This document shows positions 23,118-36,200 of a stretch of DNA of 64,000 nt, piece by piece. The position numbers were made by a program, and so were the translations under genes. Under the pieces are notes generated by a model that was given only the letters and a program-made list of their open reading frames with translations, was not told where the DNA came from and searched no databases. The stretch is from positions 107,106,515 through 107,170,514 of the forward strand of contig OW799237.1 in assembly GCA_941918925.1 (NCBI GenBank). Reading direction: 5' to 3'. This DNA comes from Phyto melanocephala (lineage: Eukaryota > Arthropoda > Insecta > Diptera > Rhinophoridae). How positions within the stretch are numbered: the stretch's first letter is position 1; every line of letters begins with the position of its first letter.

Positions 23118-24197
23118 CACGCAAAGAGAAAATATGGTTGTGGTAATCATAATCGAAAAGCAACATACTACGATTGAATTACATGATTGTGATTAAAACA
23201 TATAATGGTTACCAGTAAACATTATTATGTTTAATTAAAGTATCAAGCAATAATCATATGTATGATTACAATTGAAATCGGCAATTTTTGATATTTTTTA
23301 CGGCAAATTATTGTCTTTTGCTGTAACATGCACATATTGATTGCACTTACCTTTTTAATTGTAATTTTTATATCAATATTTTTTTTAATTTTCTGGTTTA
23401 TTTTTCAGTTTCTCCAATTTTTCCAAAAATTTTGTGTATTCTTTTGACATCTCAAACTTTTAAAATAATAAAAATTTATTTAGCAAGAAGAAGAACAATT
23501 GAAATCAAATTATTATAAAAAAAAACAAAGATTGTTTGCTTTATAATCATACTGTTGTCTCACCTATTATTTAATGATTATTTGCAATTTTTAATGCTTT
23601 CGAATATAATGTTATTTTTGTCAAATTATTTTTTTTAAGGGGAAGTAAACATTAAATGATACAATTCAAACAAAAGCTTGATTATTGTGACAATGGGCCA
23701 ATTCAAAGTGGTTGCATATCAGTCATATTTGTACTATTTCATATTATTTTATGCATGCATAAAAATTTTGTTAGTAATTTCCATACAAAAAAAATAATAT
23801 GACTTTACACATTTGTTTCCTATGTATAAGAAATTGTTTATGTTATACTTTTAACCATACTGTCTCTCAGAGAGAATTTCTTCGCTTCTCACCTCAGAGA
23901 GAGTATTTTCTATTTTTTTCTTTCCTGTACACATACAATTTTTAACAGCGTCATGTCTTTGTCTTCTTTCTTGTATTAAATACATAATTTGTTAACAAAA
24001 GGTGTTCAAAGTCACTAGTCATATTAATATGAATTATATGACATAGTACAATATGAGAGTCTACTTTGAATTGGCCCAATATATGTGATGAAATGAAACA
24101 AAAATAACTATTACTTGTTTTCGACAATAAAATATTGTCAAAGCGAATATAATATGACCGTCGTGATCATGCTGTAACCATGGTTTTTCTTTGCGTG
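23118..24197. mobile_element. Non-autonomous element with CACGCAAAGA ends, TA duplication
   Basis: Left CACGCAAAGAGAAAATATGG and right end, read inwards, CACGCAAAGAAAAACCATGG, are flanked by TA on both sides. The interior is rich in short palindromes and has no coding frame. The TA target suggests Tc1/mariner-type mobilisation. Confidence 0.7.
23695..24077. mobile_element. Nested MITE with GGGCCAATTCAAAGT ends
   Basis: Inverted ends GGGCCAATTCAAAGTGG and GGGCCAATTCAAAGTAG are flanked by AAT on both sides (23692-23694, 24078-24080). It lies inside the 23118-24197 element, so it is the younger insertion. 383 bp, non-coding. Confidence 0.75.
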
Positions 24198-24220
24198 TAA
24201 TTTTATAAAATATTGTATAA

Positions 24221-24760
24221 TAGCATGTTCACACGGACAGCAAATATCAAGGTTCGCTCTCTCATTCAAGGTTCGCGACCGAATCCTGATTAAATCTACA
24301 AGATTCGCCATAAAAAATTTTGAGAGCGAATCTTCATGGTTCATTTTGAATCTTGTTGCGAATCTCGAAGAATTTACTATCATCTCTAATTTTGATAACA
24401 AAAATCGCTAATTTATCTGTACTGGCTATCAAAAACAAAAATAAACAAAGGAAAACAGAAAAAATATTGTGTGCAAAAAATAATTGTGGAAATAAAAAAT
24501 ATATGTTTAAACATACATACATATGCATATGTATATTTAAATTAAAATGGAAAAAAGAGAAATAGTGAAACGTTTTTTAAAGTGTAGAAGAATGACTTCA
24601 ATAAACCTCAGAAAAAACAAAAATCCGCGTTAAATAATTGAAAAAAAAAAAATAAATAAAAATGTCAAAGTGAAACAAGAACTATCGTCTGAACGGCAGG
24701 GTTCCCATTCGAGATTCAGAGAGCGAACCACGAGATTCATATTACCGTGTGAACATGGCA
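24221..24760. mobile_element. Inverted-repeat element with CATGTTCACACGG ends
   Basis: Left TAGCATGTTCACACGG and right (inward) TGCCATGTTCACACGG share further GGTTCGCTCTCT sequence at unequal spacing. The interior repeats GCGAATCT/AGATTCGC words. Superfamily unknown; flanking duplications are not clear. Confidence 0.6.
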
Positions 24761-25720
24761 TTAATACATCTAGCGGGAAAAATAAGTAAGTAAGACCGCC
24801 GTTTTTCTTCAATATGTAGACAATAATTTCTTACAACCTACGACTCCTTGTTGTACGACAGGTTGTTGTAAATTGAGCAAATTTGTTCTTCATAACAAAA
24901 ATAAAAATTTTGTTTGTATGATTTTTTTTTTTAATTTTAAGCCAATAAAAAATTAACAAATTTATTTAATAGTTTACTACTGCATTACTAATACAAAGTA
25001 AAATAAAGAAAGAAAAATTAACTACAAATTAAGCATTACAGAACGTGAAAAAAAAATTAAAATGTGACATAAAAACTTGTGGCAGTATAAAGTTTAAAAA
25101 TAATTGTTAATATTTAAAATTATAAAACAAATATCTACGAGTATAATTTTACAATACAAGACAGTTTTTAGTTCTAAACCTAAAATCCCAGATTACAAGG
25201 GAAAACAGGGAAAATGTGTAAAAGTAATTGCAAATTTAAGTGTCTCAAAGAAATGGATTATCTCAAAACTTGATTTTTGTTTATTTAGAGGTTTTCGTAA
25301 CATAAAAGTGACTTTTTGTTGCAAATCGCTTATTATTTTTTAATTTTTGTTTTTTTTTTTTACTTAAAAATAAAATAGCTTAAGTTTAGGTGTTGTTGTT
25401 GGTTGTTTTTGTGTGTTTTTTTTTTAAGTATTTGTTTAAGGTTATGAAATTTTATACATTGAAATAATGATGTTTATAAAATTAATGGCGTTTTATATTA
25501 TAATTTATATTAAGCTGTAGTGTTATTTAAGAAAAAATTTATTTAATTTCAGCTTTGTATTTATCGATAAATATAATATAGATAAAATAATCTCTTCCAA
25601 ATACAACTTTTACAAATAGATACAAATATAAATTTTTTTTTTTAATAATTTTTAGTTTCTTAAGTGTAGCATAAAACTTAAATCTTCAACTTTATGCTTT
25701 AATTTTGAGTTTTTAAACGT

Positions 25721-25726
25721 TTTATT
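25721..25726 (-). terminator. Polyadenylation signal for the short MH2-gene isoform
   Basis: AATAAA on the minus strand, 60 bases after the stop at 25786. Confidence 0.5.
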
Positions 25727-25785
25727 CTTTTGCTTTGAGTTTTTGTTTTTCATAAATTTAAATTAATCTCGATTCGCATGCTATA

Positions 25786-25895
25786 TCAATCCCATTCACC
25801 AATGTACATGCTGCGTGGAGTTGGTATATAACCTCGTGTTGGCAAAGGTAAACGTCCATAAATATGATTGTAGGGTGACTCTACAATATCTGCAT
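25786..25895 (-). CDS. Alternative short terminal exon of the MH2-domain gene
   Basis: Acceptor AG at 25897-25896 after a T-rich tract, phase 1, then 36 residues ending in a stop: ADIVESPYNHIYGRLPLP, then TRGYIPTPRSMYIGEWD. Joined to the exon at 39616-39532 (which leaves one base), it gives the sequence KKYDADIVESPYNHIYG. It therefore competes with the 2.5 kb terminal exon at 32702-30235. The seen part of this short isoform is about 356 aa. The clean reading frame, splice site and nearby AATAAA support it as real. Confidence 0.75.
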
Positions 25896-26462
25896 CTAGT
25901 GTAAAAATAAAGAAATTTAAGTTAATTTTTCTTGTGTATTAAAATTAAAAGTCTTAAAAATTTTCAAGTTTGAAAAATATATATTTATTTATATTAACGT
26001 CCAAAAAATGTCCAATAACAAAAAATAAAAAATAATAAGAATATGACAGAGAAAGGCTTATGTATGTATGTACAATTAAAAAAAAAATGCGTTTTGTTTT
26101 TGTATATGCCTGTAGATGTCACACAGTTATTTTTCTTTGATATTGATATTTTTTTAAAAACTTCAATGTAAAAACTTTATATTCTCGTTTTGGAAATTTC
26201 AAAATGTTTTAGACCAACTGAAACTGCAAATTATATATCGTACAACAAAAAAAACATATTAATTTTGACGGATGCAGACACTTTAATATTAAAAACTTGG
26301 CACTACTTATGAAGGCTTACAAAAAACAATTAGCTGGTTGGATGTGAGTACCTTATTAATATACCTTGCACAATAGTATACAAACATTGTTGTTGTTTTT
26401 CAAGTAAAATTTATCCTAAAATAATACTACTCTGTATGTATGTTTATGGTGCTGTCATAATT

Positions 26463-26899
26463 ATTCAGATATTCGAGTCGTAAATCAGCTCTGGTCGGGT
26501 CAAGAGCTCGAGCGTCATTGTCATTATCGTTGCCGAATAAGGACAATCAGGCCGTCCTTTTTTATCTGGCTTCGAGAGTTTTTCGTCTCACTACCGCATT
26601 AGTTAATTGCGTGGCGTCGGTTAGCTGTACCAAGTTTCAGTTATCCGTAGTCTCAATTAACCACATGCAGAATTTTATATAAGAAGCCGAATTCGGATTG
26701 GCGATTGGCAGTTACTGTTGGAAGCTCTGAAAAACATTTGAAAATTCATTCAAGAATAATTGGTGATGGCAGTTTTGTCTTTTGACAGCCAAATAAATGT
26801 CTAGTGCTAGTACACTAGAATCTCCATCTTTTTTTTCGTGTTGTCGATATGAGATTGGAGTAATCGTAATCACAAAAAAAAAAAAAACCATTCAGATAT
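26463..26899 (+). mobile_element. Retroposon-like island with poly(A) and flanking direct repeats
   Basis: A 417 bp stretch (26473-26889), clearly less AT-rich than its surroundings, is flanked by the 10 bp direct repeat ATTCAGATAT (26463-26472, 26890-26899). It ends in A14 followed by CC. It contains TATATAAG (about 26676), a CAGTT initiator-like site about 30 bases later, and AATAAA near 26802. This could be a retroposed transcript, a SINE-like unit or a solo LTR. Confidence 0.45.
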
Positions 26900-28319
26900 C
26901 CGCAGCGATCGGCTAAGAAGCTGCTGAGCCGAGCCATCTGTTGCCGCCTCCGATATCCTTTAAAAAGTTTTGTTATAAAAAAGTTAGCAGAATCGTCGAA
27001 TTAAATTTGATATATGACACTTAGTTCTGAAGGGTCGTTCACAACAGACATACATATATTTTTCTGTTTTTATTTTATAACATTTGAATTAAGGATACCT
27101 TGCGATATCAGTAGTTGTTATAAAAATCATTCTTATATATACAAATTTTATTTACATATTTACAGGAAACTTTGGATGAAGAATTTTAAATTTTACTCAA
27201 CAAAAGTTATAAAATTGTGAGTGAAGGTCCTACTGTGACATTTTCAAAAATTCCAAGCTACAAGGTTGATTATGTTTTATTTTTTCAAAATTAAAAAAAG
27301 GAAATAAAATGTAATAGTTGTCAAATAATATGTAAGTGAATTACCAAATACATTGACAAAATTCTTGAAATATATATGTTGTTCTAAAGGCCGTTGACCT
27401 CAAGTATAACTTTCATTTATTTCAGTTCTTATTATTCTAACCCTATATCTACACATGAAAGTACTTTCTTTAAATTACTTTATTCGTATTATAAATAAAA
27501 AATTCAATGAAAATAAAATGATTTTCATGAAAATTTCTTCTTTGATAATATAGGAAAGTGAAAATTTATTTTTAAAATTTCGTCGAACAACAATTGCTAA
27601 CTTTGTACTTTTATGAGTAATTTCGCCTCCATTTTTTTTGTTTTGTTTACTATTAGAGTTACCCAATAATCTAATATGCTCAAATTGAAAGGGAAATAGT
27701 TGGAAATAATTATTTGTACGTTTTTAAGGAACATATTGTTATAATCATTAACTGCATTCTTTATTTTTATATTTGAAGACAAAATTAAATTTTGCTTATT
27801 GTTCTTATTTCCCTACAATCCTGTAAATTTGTATTAGACTTATTAGTATGCAACAGTATTTAGCTATTTGTCATTTTACATTCTGAAAACATAAAAAAAA
27901 TTATTTTCTTAAAAAAATAGCGTTGAAATCAGAGTGGGTAGACAAAAAAAATATATATGATTCTGTTAGTAAAGAAGTTTGAGTGTATTGTACATATCAG
28001 GAATTTACTTTAACCTAAAAATACCACCCTAATATCGGCAAATTAAAGATAGTAAAAAATCATTAAACTTTTGATAACAAAGTGTTGCGATAACTTTGTT
28101 AATTTTTTCTTTTTAATCTTCAAAGACGAGTTTTAAAAATTTTCCAGAGATTAGTGGCATTAAGAAAATAAAATTTTTGGCAATGCCACTTCTTAATAAG
28201 ATTTTTCTTTAAACAATTTCTACTAAATTAATTTTTAGGCAACTCCGATTACACACTGTGCTGCTATGAAAACACAACCTAATGATTGAAAAAGTACAGA
28301 GTAAATATTATTTTTCAAA

Positions 28320-28910
28320 TAATTCTACCGGGTGTTTTTTATAGAGGTATAAAACTTTAAGTTGGCTATACTTTTCTAACTGGCCATTTTGTAAGATATT
28401 AATGTTTAGTTTGGCATTTCAACATAATTAGCGTAGATTCGATCAATGAACCTACAACAAGATTGCCGATGATTACGATTATCATTAAACAATTTTGCCG
28501 TACTTGGAGTGATGATAATCCTCAAGTGTTGAATTACCATTTAATTTAGACAAACTGACTCTTTGGTGTGTTTTATGGACTAATGGAATCACTTCTTTTA
28601 AAATCATTATGGTCAGATCGCTACAGTCAATGGTGATCGCTATAGAGCCATGATAAATCACTTTTTTGTTCATCAATGGAAACTGGTTAACCGCATAGTT
28701 TAACGTTTCGGTTCCGTGAATTGGCCTCCAAGATCATGCGATTTAACGTTTCTAGACTATACCGATAAGTCTGAAACGATTGACCACTAACGGCAAAATT
28801 TGCTGCGTTTTTGCCGATATACGGCCACAAACTTGGGAAAAGTTATCGAAAATTGAACCTCCAACTTAGACTGAAGGTCTAATGCCAGAATATTATTTTT
28901 CAAATAAAGT
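28320..28910 (+). pseudogene. Tc1/mariner transposase remnant
   Basis: Translated fragments match the conserved transposase block: TVNGDRYRAMINHFF (about 28624-28668), then after frameshifts a degenerate PPRSCDL segment (about 28720-28750). No inverted ends could be assigned with confidence. Confidence 0.6.
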
Positions 28911-29154
28911 AAATTTTATGTCAGTTTAAAAAATTCATTAAAATTTCATTCATTAATATATTAAATAAATACTACTTCTGCCATCTTATGACAGTGCCAT
29001 GCCCATAAAAGGTTAACATTATTTTTTACAGCGTCTGTTAAACCAATTTTTTGAAACTTTTCAAACAAATGAGGACTATTGACAACACAATTTGATAGCT
29101 AAAAAAGTCCGTAGTACCATTCCCATAAAGATAAATATTTGTTTCAAACTCAAA

Positions 29155-29560
29155 GGTGTCTCAGTAGGAATGTACTTTTTAATTTTATAAGTAGACCACG
29201 TATTTTTCGAGAGAGTTGGGAGTTTTTGGCTGGATTGTAAAGAAGACATGCTCCGATTAAGTATGGACTAGAACATCCGTCAAATGATCCCCACGGCTCT
29301 GATGACATTCTTGATATTGATTACTCTTTTTCACAGAGTTGTGACTGTACCTCACGGATGACGTGTTGGATCTCGGATTTAAGCTCAGAAATTGTTTGTG
29401 GTTTATTCGCATAAGACCGAGATTTCACAAAACTCAAAATAAAAAAAAGCACAATGTTAAATCGCATAGTTTTGGTGGTCAGATTCAAAAAAATTTTAAT
29501 TTAAATAGATTTAATGTATTTGTCCTAGGTCTGCGTAAATTACATTAGCTTCAACTTAAT
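29155..29560 (-). mobile_element. 3' fragment of the same mariner family as 40342-41645
   Basis: Begins GGTGTCTCAGTAGGAATGTA, a variant of the 40342 inverted repeat. It continues with the complement of the 41.3-41.6 kb copy (AAAGAAGACATG, GATCTCGGATTTAAGCTCAG), so it is an inverted, truncated relative. Confidence 0.6.
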
Positions 29561-30136
29561 TCAATTTCTAACTTAATTCATTATGGGTATTCATTTGATA
29601 TTGTAATCAAACTGAATTTTATTAAGCTAATAAGTCAGCACAAAATTAAATTATTCTGAGGCGTTACGAAGTTCGCCGGGTTAGCATTTTGAAATATAAA
29701 ATCATCAAAAATAAGACACATTTCGTAATAAAATCCATCAACCAAAGTTTTCGCGTTTGTTTTGCATTTTTATCGTTATCGAATAAATAAAATTGCTTTT
29801 TTAAAATTTAACTTTGTCATATTCTTAAATATTCTTATAACTTACTATGTATATTAAATAGGATGTAAAAAGTTAGTGTAAAGCCGTACCAAAAAAAAAA
29901 AAAATTAAGATTTAAATAACTATGTGTGCATAAGTATGTGCCGTTCCAAACGAAAGGGGTCTTAAGTAAATGGATAAAATCGGGGTAAATTAGTTTTAGT
30001 TTGTGGACAAATAAGGATGAAAAAGATTTAGAAAAATATTTACAACAAGCTTTTAAAAATTTGGTGTATGGCCCATACAAAAAAAAAAAAAAAAAAACCA
30101 AAAAACACCTGCCTCCAACTACTACGAAACTTTTAA

Positions 30137-30142
30137 TTTATT
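30137..30142 (-). terminator. Polyadenylation signal for the long MH2-gene isoform
   Basis: AATAAA on the minus strand, about 95 bases after the stop at 30235. Confidence 0.5.
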
Positions 30143-30234
30143 GTAAAAAAAATAACCACAATAATGAAAATTATTTTTGTCACGTTAAAATTCAAACCTC
30201 CTGTGGTAAAATTTGTTTGATTTTTTGATTCGAT

Positions 30235-33200
30235 TCAATAATCAATTATTTGAATTTTCTTCATGCTTAAACTTCGCGGTTTACGGGGCTTCAAATAGCC
30301 GTAAATGGATTCCATGTCACTAAGGTCAGCGCGACTAGAGGAGCGGCCCATTCTAAATTGTGCTTGATGCTGTTTTTGTTGCTCCTTATGTTTTTGCTGG
30401 GCATGCTGCTGTTGTTGTTGTTTCGTTACGTTTACACTATCAATTTGTTTGTGCTTGTGCGACGAGTTGTTATGTTTAGGTTCGTTATTGTTTAGGTTCG
30501 TAGCAGTCTTGTTCGTTTCTTCCGATCTAAGAAGATTACTGATTTTGGCATCTTGCTTATGACTGTTGCTAATGTTATTATTATTATTATTTTGGTCTAA
30601 AATTAGAAAATTATTTAATTTTGGATTTAGATTCATTCTTTTAGCACCTCTCCACAATGGGGGAGGTATTAGGGGTTTCAAAGTGTCCTGATCTTTTTTT
30701 TCCGTGGACTTTGTAGAGGCTTTACGCTGTTCCGTGTTTAAATTCAACTGTGAGTTGTATTTTTTTGTTGGCTTTTGCCTCAAATCAATTTGATTTTTTA
30801 CACGATCATAGATGTTAGTGGTAGAGGGTGCTTTTACAATACGTTTGCGACCGCCATACAAATATATTGTACCCTCGTCATGTGGTTGTTCAAAAAAGCT
30901 TTCCGTACTCTGAGATTTGTTGCGCATTGCTAGCAGATTTGTCGCGGAATGTTTATTTAAAGGGTTACGCGACGTGCCTGATTCTTTCGATTGGAACGAT
31001 TCTTTACGTTTAGGTGTGGGTGATCTCATTTGTCTTAGTTTTGCCTTGTCTACATAGCCGTCTGTTAGGGAGTGTTGTTGTGTGTCAGTGGTATTGGTTG
31101 TGGGTACGTTATGTCTAGCAGCGTAATCATTAAATTTTTGGTTGTGTGTCTTGGGTTTTCGCATTTGTTTTTTATAGTCCAATTGTGTTAAGCTAAAGTT
31201 TTCTAAATCGATATCTTGGTCTAAATTAAAATCGTCATAGTTATACGGATTCTCATAGTATTTTCGACGATTTGCATATGCACTATAGTCATCGGTGTAC
31301 TCGCTGTGTTCGTGGTCTTCTCGGCCCAGCAGGGAAACATCACTGTCGCTACACCACTTGGCTACACTAGGTTTTAGCTCTTTGTTATAGAGATTTTTGG
31401 CTCCACTCAAACGTTGATGTTGTCTTAGCTGTTGTTGGCTCAAACTCCTGGGCGGTCTTTTTGGTGTTGGTACACCAAAGAGAGGAGCTAGCGTATAACA
31501 ACTAACACAGTTGCAATTATTGTCAATTTGGGAGGTGGTAGAAGAGGATCTACGTGAAGGTCGGTATTGTTTCTTATGTCTGTTGTCGAAGTCATCATAC
31601 ACAGGTTCATGTGTTTGTAAACGAAATTCCCCGGGCGTAGAGCGCGCTGGAGGGTGAGAGCTATGCATTAAGCAACCATAATAACCATGATGATGTGGAT
31701 GTGAGCGACGATGCTGATGCTGATGTTGATGGTGGTTGTGTGAGTGATGACGATAATGGTCATTTTTAGCATGACCCTGTTTATGATGGGATCTATGAGG
31801 GGGCGTAGGTGGAGGCGCATTAACCTGTTTAAAATTAAGATTTCTAGTCTGTCCGTATATATTTTCATGATTATGTTTGGTTTGTTCATGGGGAGGGCAG
31901 TTGGCAAATGTCAAATTAGTGTTTAATTGAATTGAAGTTGATGTAGGTGCAATGGCATTTGTGCTATTTGTCAAGTGTCCAGCTGTTGGCATGAGATTAT
32001 TACTAGCATTAGATAGAGGAGCAGGAGGAGTAGTGGTAGCAGTTAGAGAAGTGCCAGAAGAAGTGGCAGAACTATTGGCAAGCTGTTGTTGTTGTTGCTG
32101 CTGATGAAGGTGCTCTGGGTAATTGGGTGCAAGATAGTTATAGAAAGAACTACTAGCATTTGTGCTAGGATAATAATTGCTTGAAGCTGTTTTTATTTGT
32201 TGTAACTGTAATTGTTGCTGTTGTTGTAACTGTAGTTGTTGGTGATGTTGCAGTTGCAAGTCTGTATTAAAGTTCGTAGCTGTCGCTGTTGTACCAGCTG
32301 TCGTCGTTGTCGACGTCGAAGTCGATGCGTTATGATTATAAATACCTATGCCGCTTTCATAACTGCGTGTTTGCCACATTTGTTGGGCCGCTGTCGGATG
32401 TTGTATATGATGATGATGCATGGGATGATGTTGTTGCTGCTGAGCTGCAGCATGTGCTGCTACGGCAGCCATCATTTGCTGTTGCTGTATATGATGGGGA
32501 TGCATATGTGGTGGTTGTGGTGCATGCATTGCCGGATGCATAGACATCATCACCGAAGTCTTCTTTTGGTTTGTTAACGTATTCATATGTTGCTGTTGAG
32601 TCGCTGAGCCATTCTGAAGTGCTGGCTGTTCTTTAGCCGACTTTGAAGATGATTTCACAAAGTTTGGCACACGCGCACGAAGGCCGCAATAGTAGGGATC
32701 ATCTATAATGAGGAAAGAGAAAAGATTTTCAATAAATTTCAATGTTGGTTTTTAATAAAATAAATAAATTAAAAAGACTAAAAAAATACTTTTTGATAAC
32801 CTTAAAAATTCATTCATTTGCTAGTAGATTTAAAAAATATATTTGAATTCTATTATTATCATTTTGACCTTATGAGCATGTCAATAAGGCTATGGAAAAT
32901 TCAGTATTCTTGCAGTTTTTCAGTAATCAAATTTAGCATAGCATTACCACTAGTCATCGATATATTTGGATTTTTGTCATTGAACAGGTAAATGCAACTC
33001 AACAACCGATATTTCGCAGGGTTGTATTTTTTGTCAAACATTCGTTTCAATGTTTATGTGCCTTCTTTTATATTTATACTAGCCAAACCCGGCGCGCGTT
33101 GCTACGCCCCTTAATGAATCAAAATGCATTCTGAATTTTAATTGAATATCAAGTGCAAAAACCTAAAAATTATAATTTTTTTATGGGCGTGGCACTGCCC

Positions 33201-36200
33201 ACTTTTCTAATCACGAAATTGTAAAGTCATGACAGCTCAGTATGTGTGCAAAGTTTCAGAAAAATCGGTCCAATGCAAGTACCTCAAAATTATAACTTTT
33301 TTTATGGGCGTGGCCCTGCCTACTTTTATAATCACGAAATTATAAACTCATGACAGCTCAATATGTGTGCAAAGTTTCAGAAAAATCGGTCAAGTGCAAG
33401 TAGCTAAAAATGATAACTAATTTTTTATGGGCGTGGCCCCGCCCACTTTTTTCACCCATAAACACTCCCTGGTATGTGTACAACAACTTGCCGAAGTTTG
33501 AGTCCGATCGGTTTTACAGTTTCGGAGTCTATAGCTAACACACACACACACACACAGAGTTTCACTTTTATATATATAGATTTTTGTTAAATTTTTTTTT
33601 TGGCCTAATGTGTATACATATAAACAAAGCTACAAAATTATAACAAAATATATTTTTGTTGATTTTAAATCAGCTGTTTTTGATATCTTTACAATAGTTA
33701 TACACAAACAAAATGCATGTAATTTTTTGTAGTTGTAGTGACGCATAAAACTAATTAATGGGCCTTAAAACAGTGCTGACAGAACTTGTTTACACAGTAA
33801 TGTCTGACATCAAATGCAGTATTTATTATCAATTTGAAAGAAGGGGACGTCACATAAAATAAAAACAACAAAATACTCTTTGCATGTTTTCTCCACATAA
33901 AAAAAACAAAAAAATTTTGCACAGAGCAAAGCATGGCCTAGTGTGTGGGCATGGTTGTGGAACACAGTACCAAAAATTACAAACAATTTATGTTTAAAAA
34001 AAAATTTTTTTTTGTATATTTTATTGCCGTTGTTGTATTTTTTAAATTAATTTAATTAAAAAATATTGTTTTCTTTTTGAGGGCAACTGTTCTCCCTTTT
34101 TTTAAGGTTGACGTCCTCTTATTCTTAAAATTGAAATGACAACCCTATTTATATTTGATCACCCATATCTTAAAGACCCCAATACTTAATATATGTATTA
34201 AGTTTCTTTTTGTCTAATTTACATTTAACATAACACGAAATCGATATACATACGTACATATGGAGTTATATGAATGTCTTAGATTTTTAAATTAAAAACT
34301 ATGTCGTCATTCTTCACTAAACATTCAAATACTTTACTATTTCAATAAACTTTTAAATTGAAAAAAAGTACCAATAGCTGAATTACATGTAAATATGTAT
34401 GTAGTATGTAAATGTATCGTTTTGAAAACTGATCTGAAATAAGCATAGAATGTTCATGTTTCTTTTTAATATTTTTTTTTCTTCAAAATATTGATTTGTC
34501 TATTATTATGCCACCACCAATGCCATTCACTTATAAAACGACTTCGACACAATCACACCCTCGAAACACAATCACTCTATAGTTAAAGCAAAAAAAAAAA
34601 AAAGTGAACTTATATGCATTACGGGTATGCTTTTACAAACCATTCATATTTTGTTTCGTTTTCATTTTACGTTTGGCCTCTGTGTTGAACTATTAATGGT
34701 CACAAAGATATAAATTACATTCATACTTACGTACACGAATTTTTCGCAAGTTTTTCTTTCAGTTTTCAATTAAAATACATACAATATTACATACATTCAT
34801 ACATACATATGTATTGTCTTGCCCATTTTTGTCTATTTATTTTTATTATTATGCAGTTTCTTATTATATCAGATTTAATATTTTTATGTAGAAATCATGT
34901 TTCAAACATGCAATGTGCAAATATGTATATAAGAGTATATGTATGTTCTTATAAAATACACTATTTACAACATCTGGTATATTTGGTATCCCAATAAATT
35001 GTCGAATTAAAATGCAAAAGCTTTGTAATAATGCCGGTAAAACATTATAGTCAGGCTATTGCCTAATAGGATGTTGTTAAAGTACCGTACACACCTTCAA
35101 TGAAAATTTATAAGAAAGGCTTAAAATATTTGCATTTTTTACAGGGATGTTTTTTTATAGAAAACTATTTTGGTGCAGGGTAATAAAGGGGCTTACAAAT
35201 TGAATAACTTTTTTGTTTATACATTTTTTTATTTTATATAAATAACATCTGAAGAAAAAACAAGTATGAGTGCTATATTCGGCCGTGCCGAATCTTATAT
35301 ACCCTTCACAACGTGTAGTCATGCAATAACAGTAGTTTGTATCACCATTCATCTCATATGAAATACGTACAGGCATATAAAAAACATACATATATAAAAA
35401 CATCCCATTGTAAAATTATAAATTGAGTTTATTTATGTATATTAAAAAAAATTAAATAAAATTAAAAAAAAAAAATATTAAAAAAAAAATATTAAAAAAA
35501 AAAATTAAAAAAAAAAAATAAAAAAAAAATTAAAATAAAATTAAAAAAAAAAATAAAAAAAAAATTAAAATAAAATTAAAAAAAATTTTTTGTCTCAGCT
35601 GGGATTCGATGCCACGTTCACTCTGACCAGTATACCACGTTTGTACATATGTGTTGTATGTTGTTGTTGTGAAAAAAACAAGGTGGTCGTAGTTTTTTCC
35701 TCCTATCTTATCTTTCTGATTTTCAATACCGATCTGCTCCCGAATATTTCTGATATTTTAATTCCTCACGCGGGTTCAGGCGATGTGGGAAGCTTCCAAA
35801 AGTTGATTTCAACACACACACACAGACAGTTGGACAGCCTTAATCAACTCATCTATTCATAAGCTTTCAGAAAATATATACTTTATGGGGTCGGAAATGA
35901 AAATTTTACACGGAATGACAAACCTATATATCGTCGGTCTCATGTAGCAAGGCGCTAACTAGTACTTTTTACGAAGTTGAGTTTTTCAGTGATTTCAATA
36001 CATTTAACACAAATACACCTCGACACAAACATTTAACGCAATAGTAACAAAAATAATAGTTTTGCAAGCGATTTTATATTACGATAATGCAGTTTCTGTT
36101 ACGTTTTTACCTTCTCCTGTAATATTATAATTATTTGAGTTAGGGCCTTTCTGCACGAGACCGACGATATACCATTTTTCACTTTTGTGTGAAGGTTAAA

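Larger units (their letters stand above)
19688..25785. other. Intergenic region between PI31 and the MH2 gene 3' end
   Basis: No gene seen. 19957-22659 is an R1 copy split by a 1.7 kb element that itself carries a MITE. 23118-24197 and 24221-24760 are further inverted-repeat elements. 22660-23110 and 24765-25720 are AT-rich sequence without recognisable features. Confidence 0.7.
25896..30136 (-). other. Between the two alternative last exons
   Basis: Holds a 417 bp GC-richer retroposon-like island (26473-26889) and two Tc1/mariner remnants (28320-28910, 29155-29560). Otherwise it is AT-rich with nothing recognisable. The last few hundred bases are the 3' UTR side of the long exon. Confidence 0.6.
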
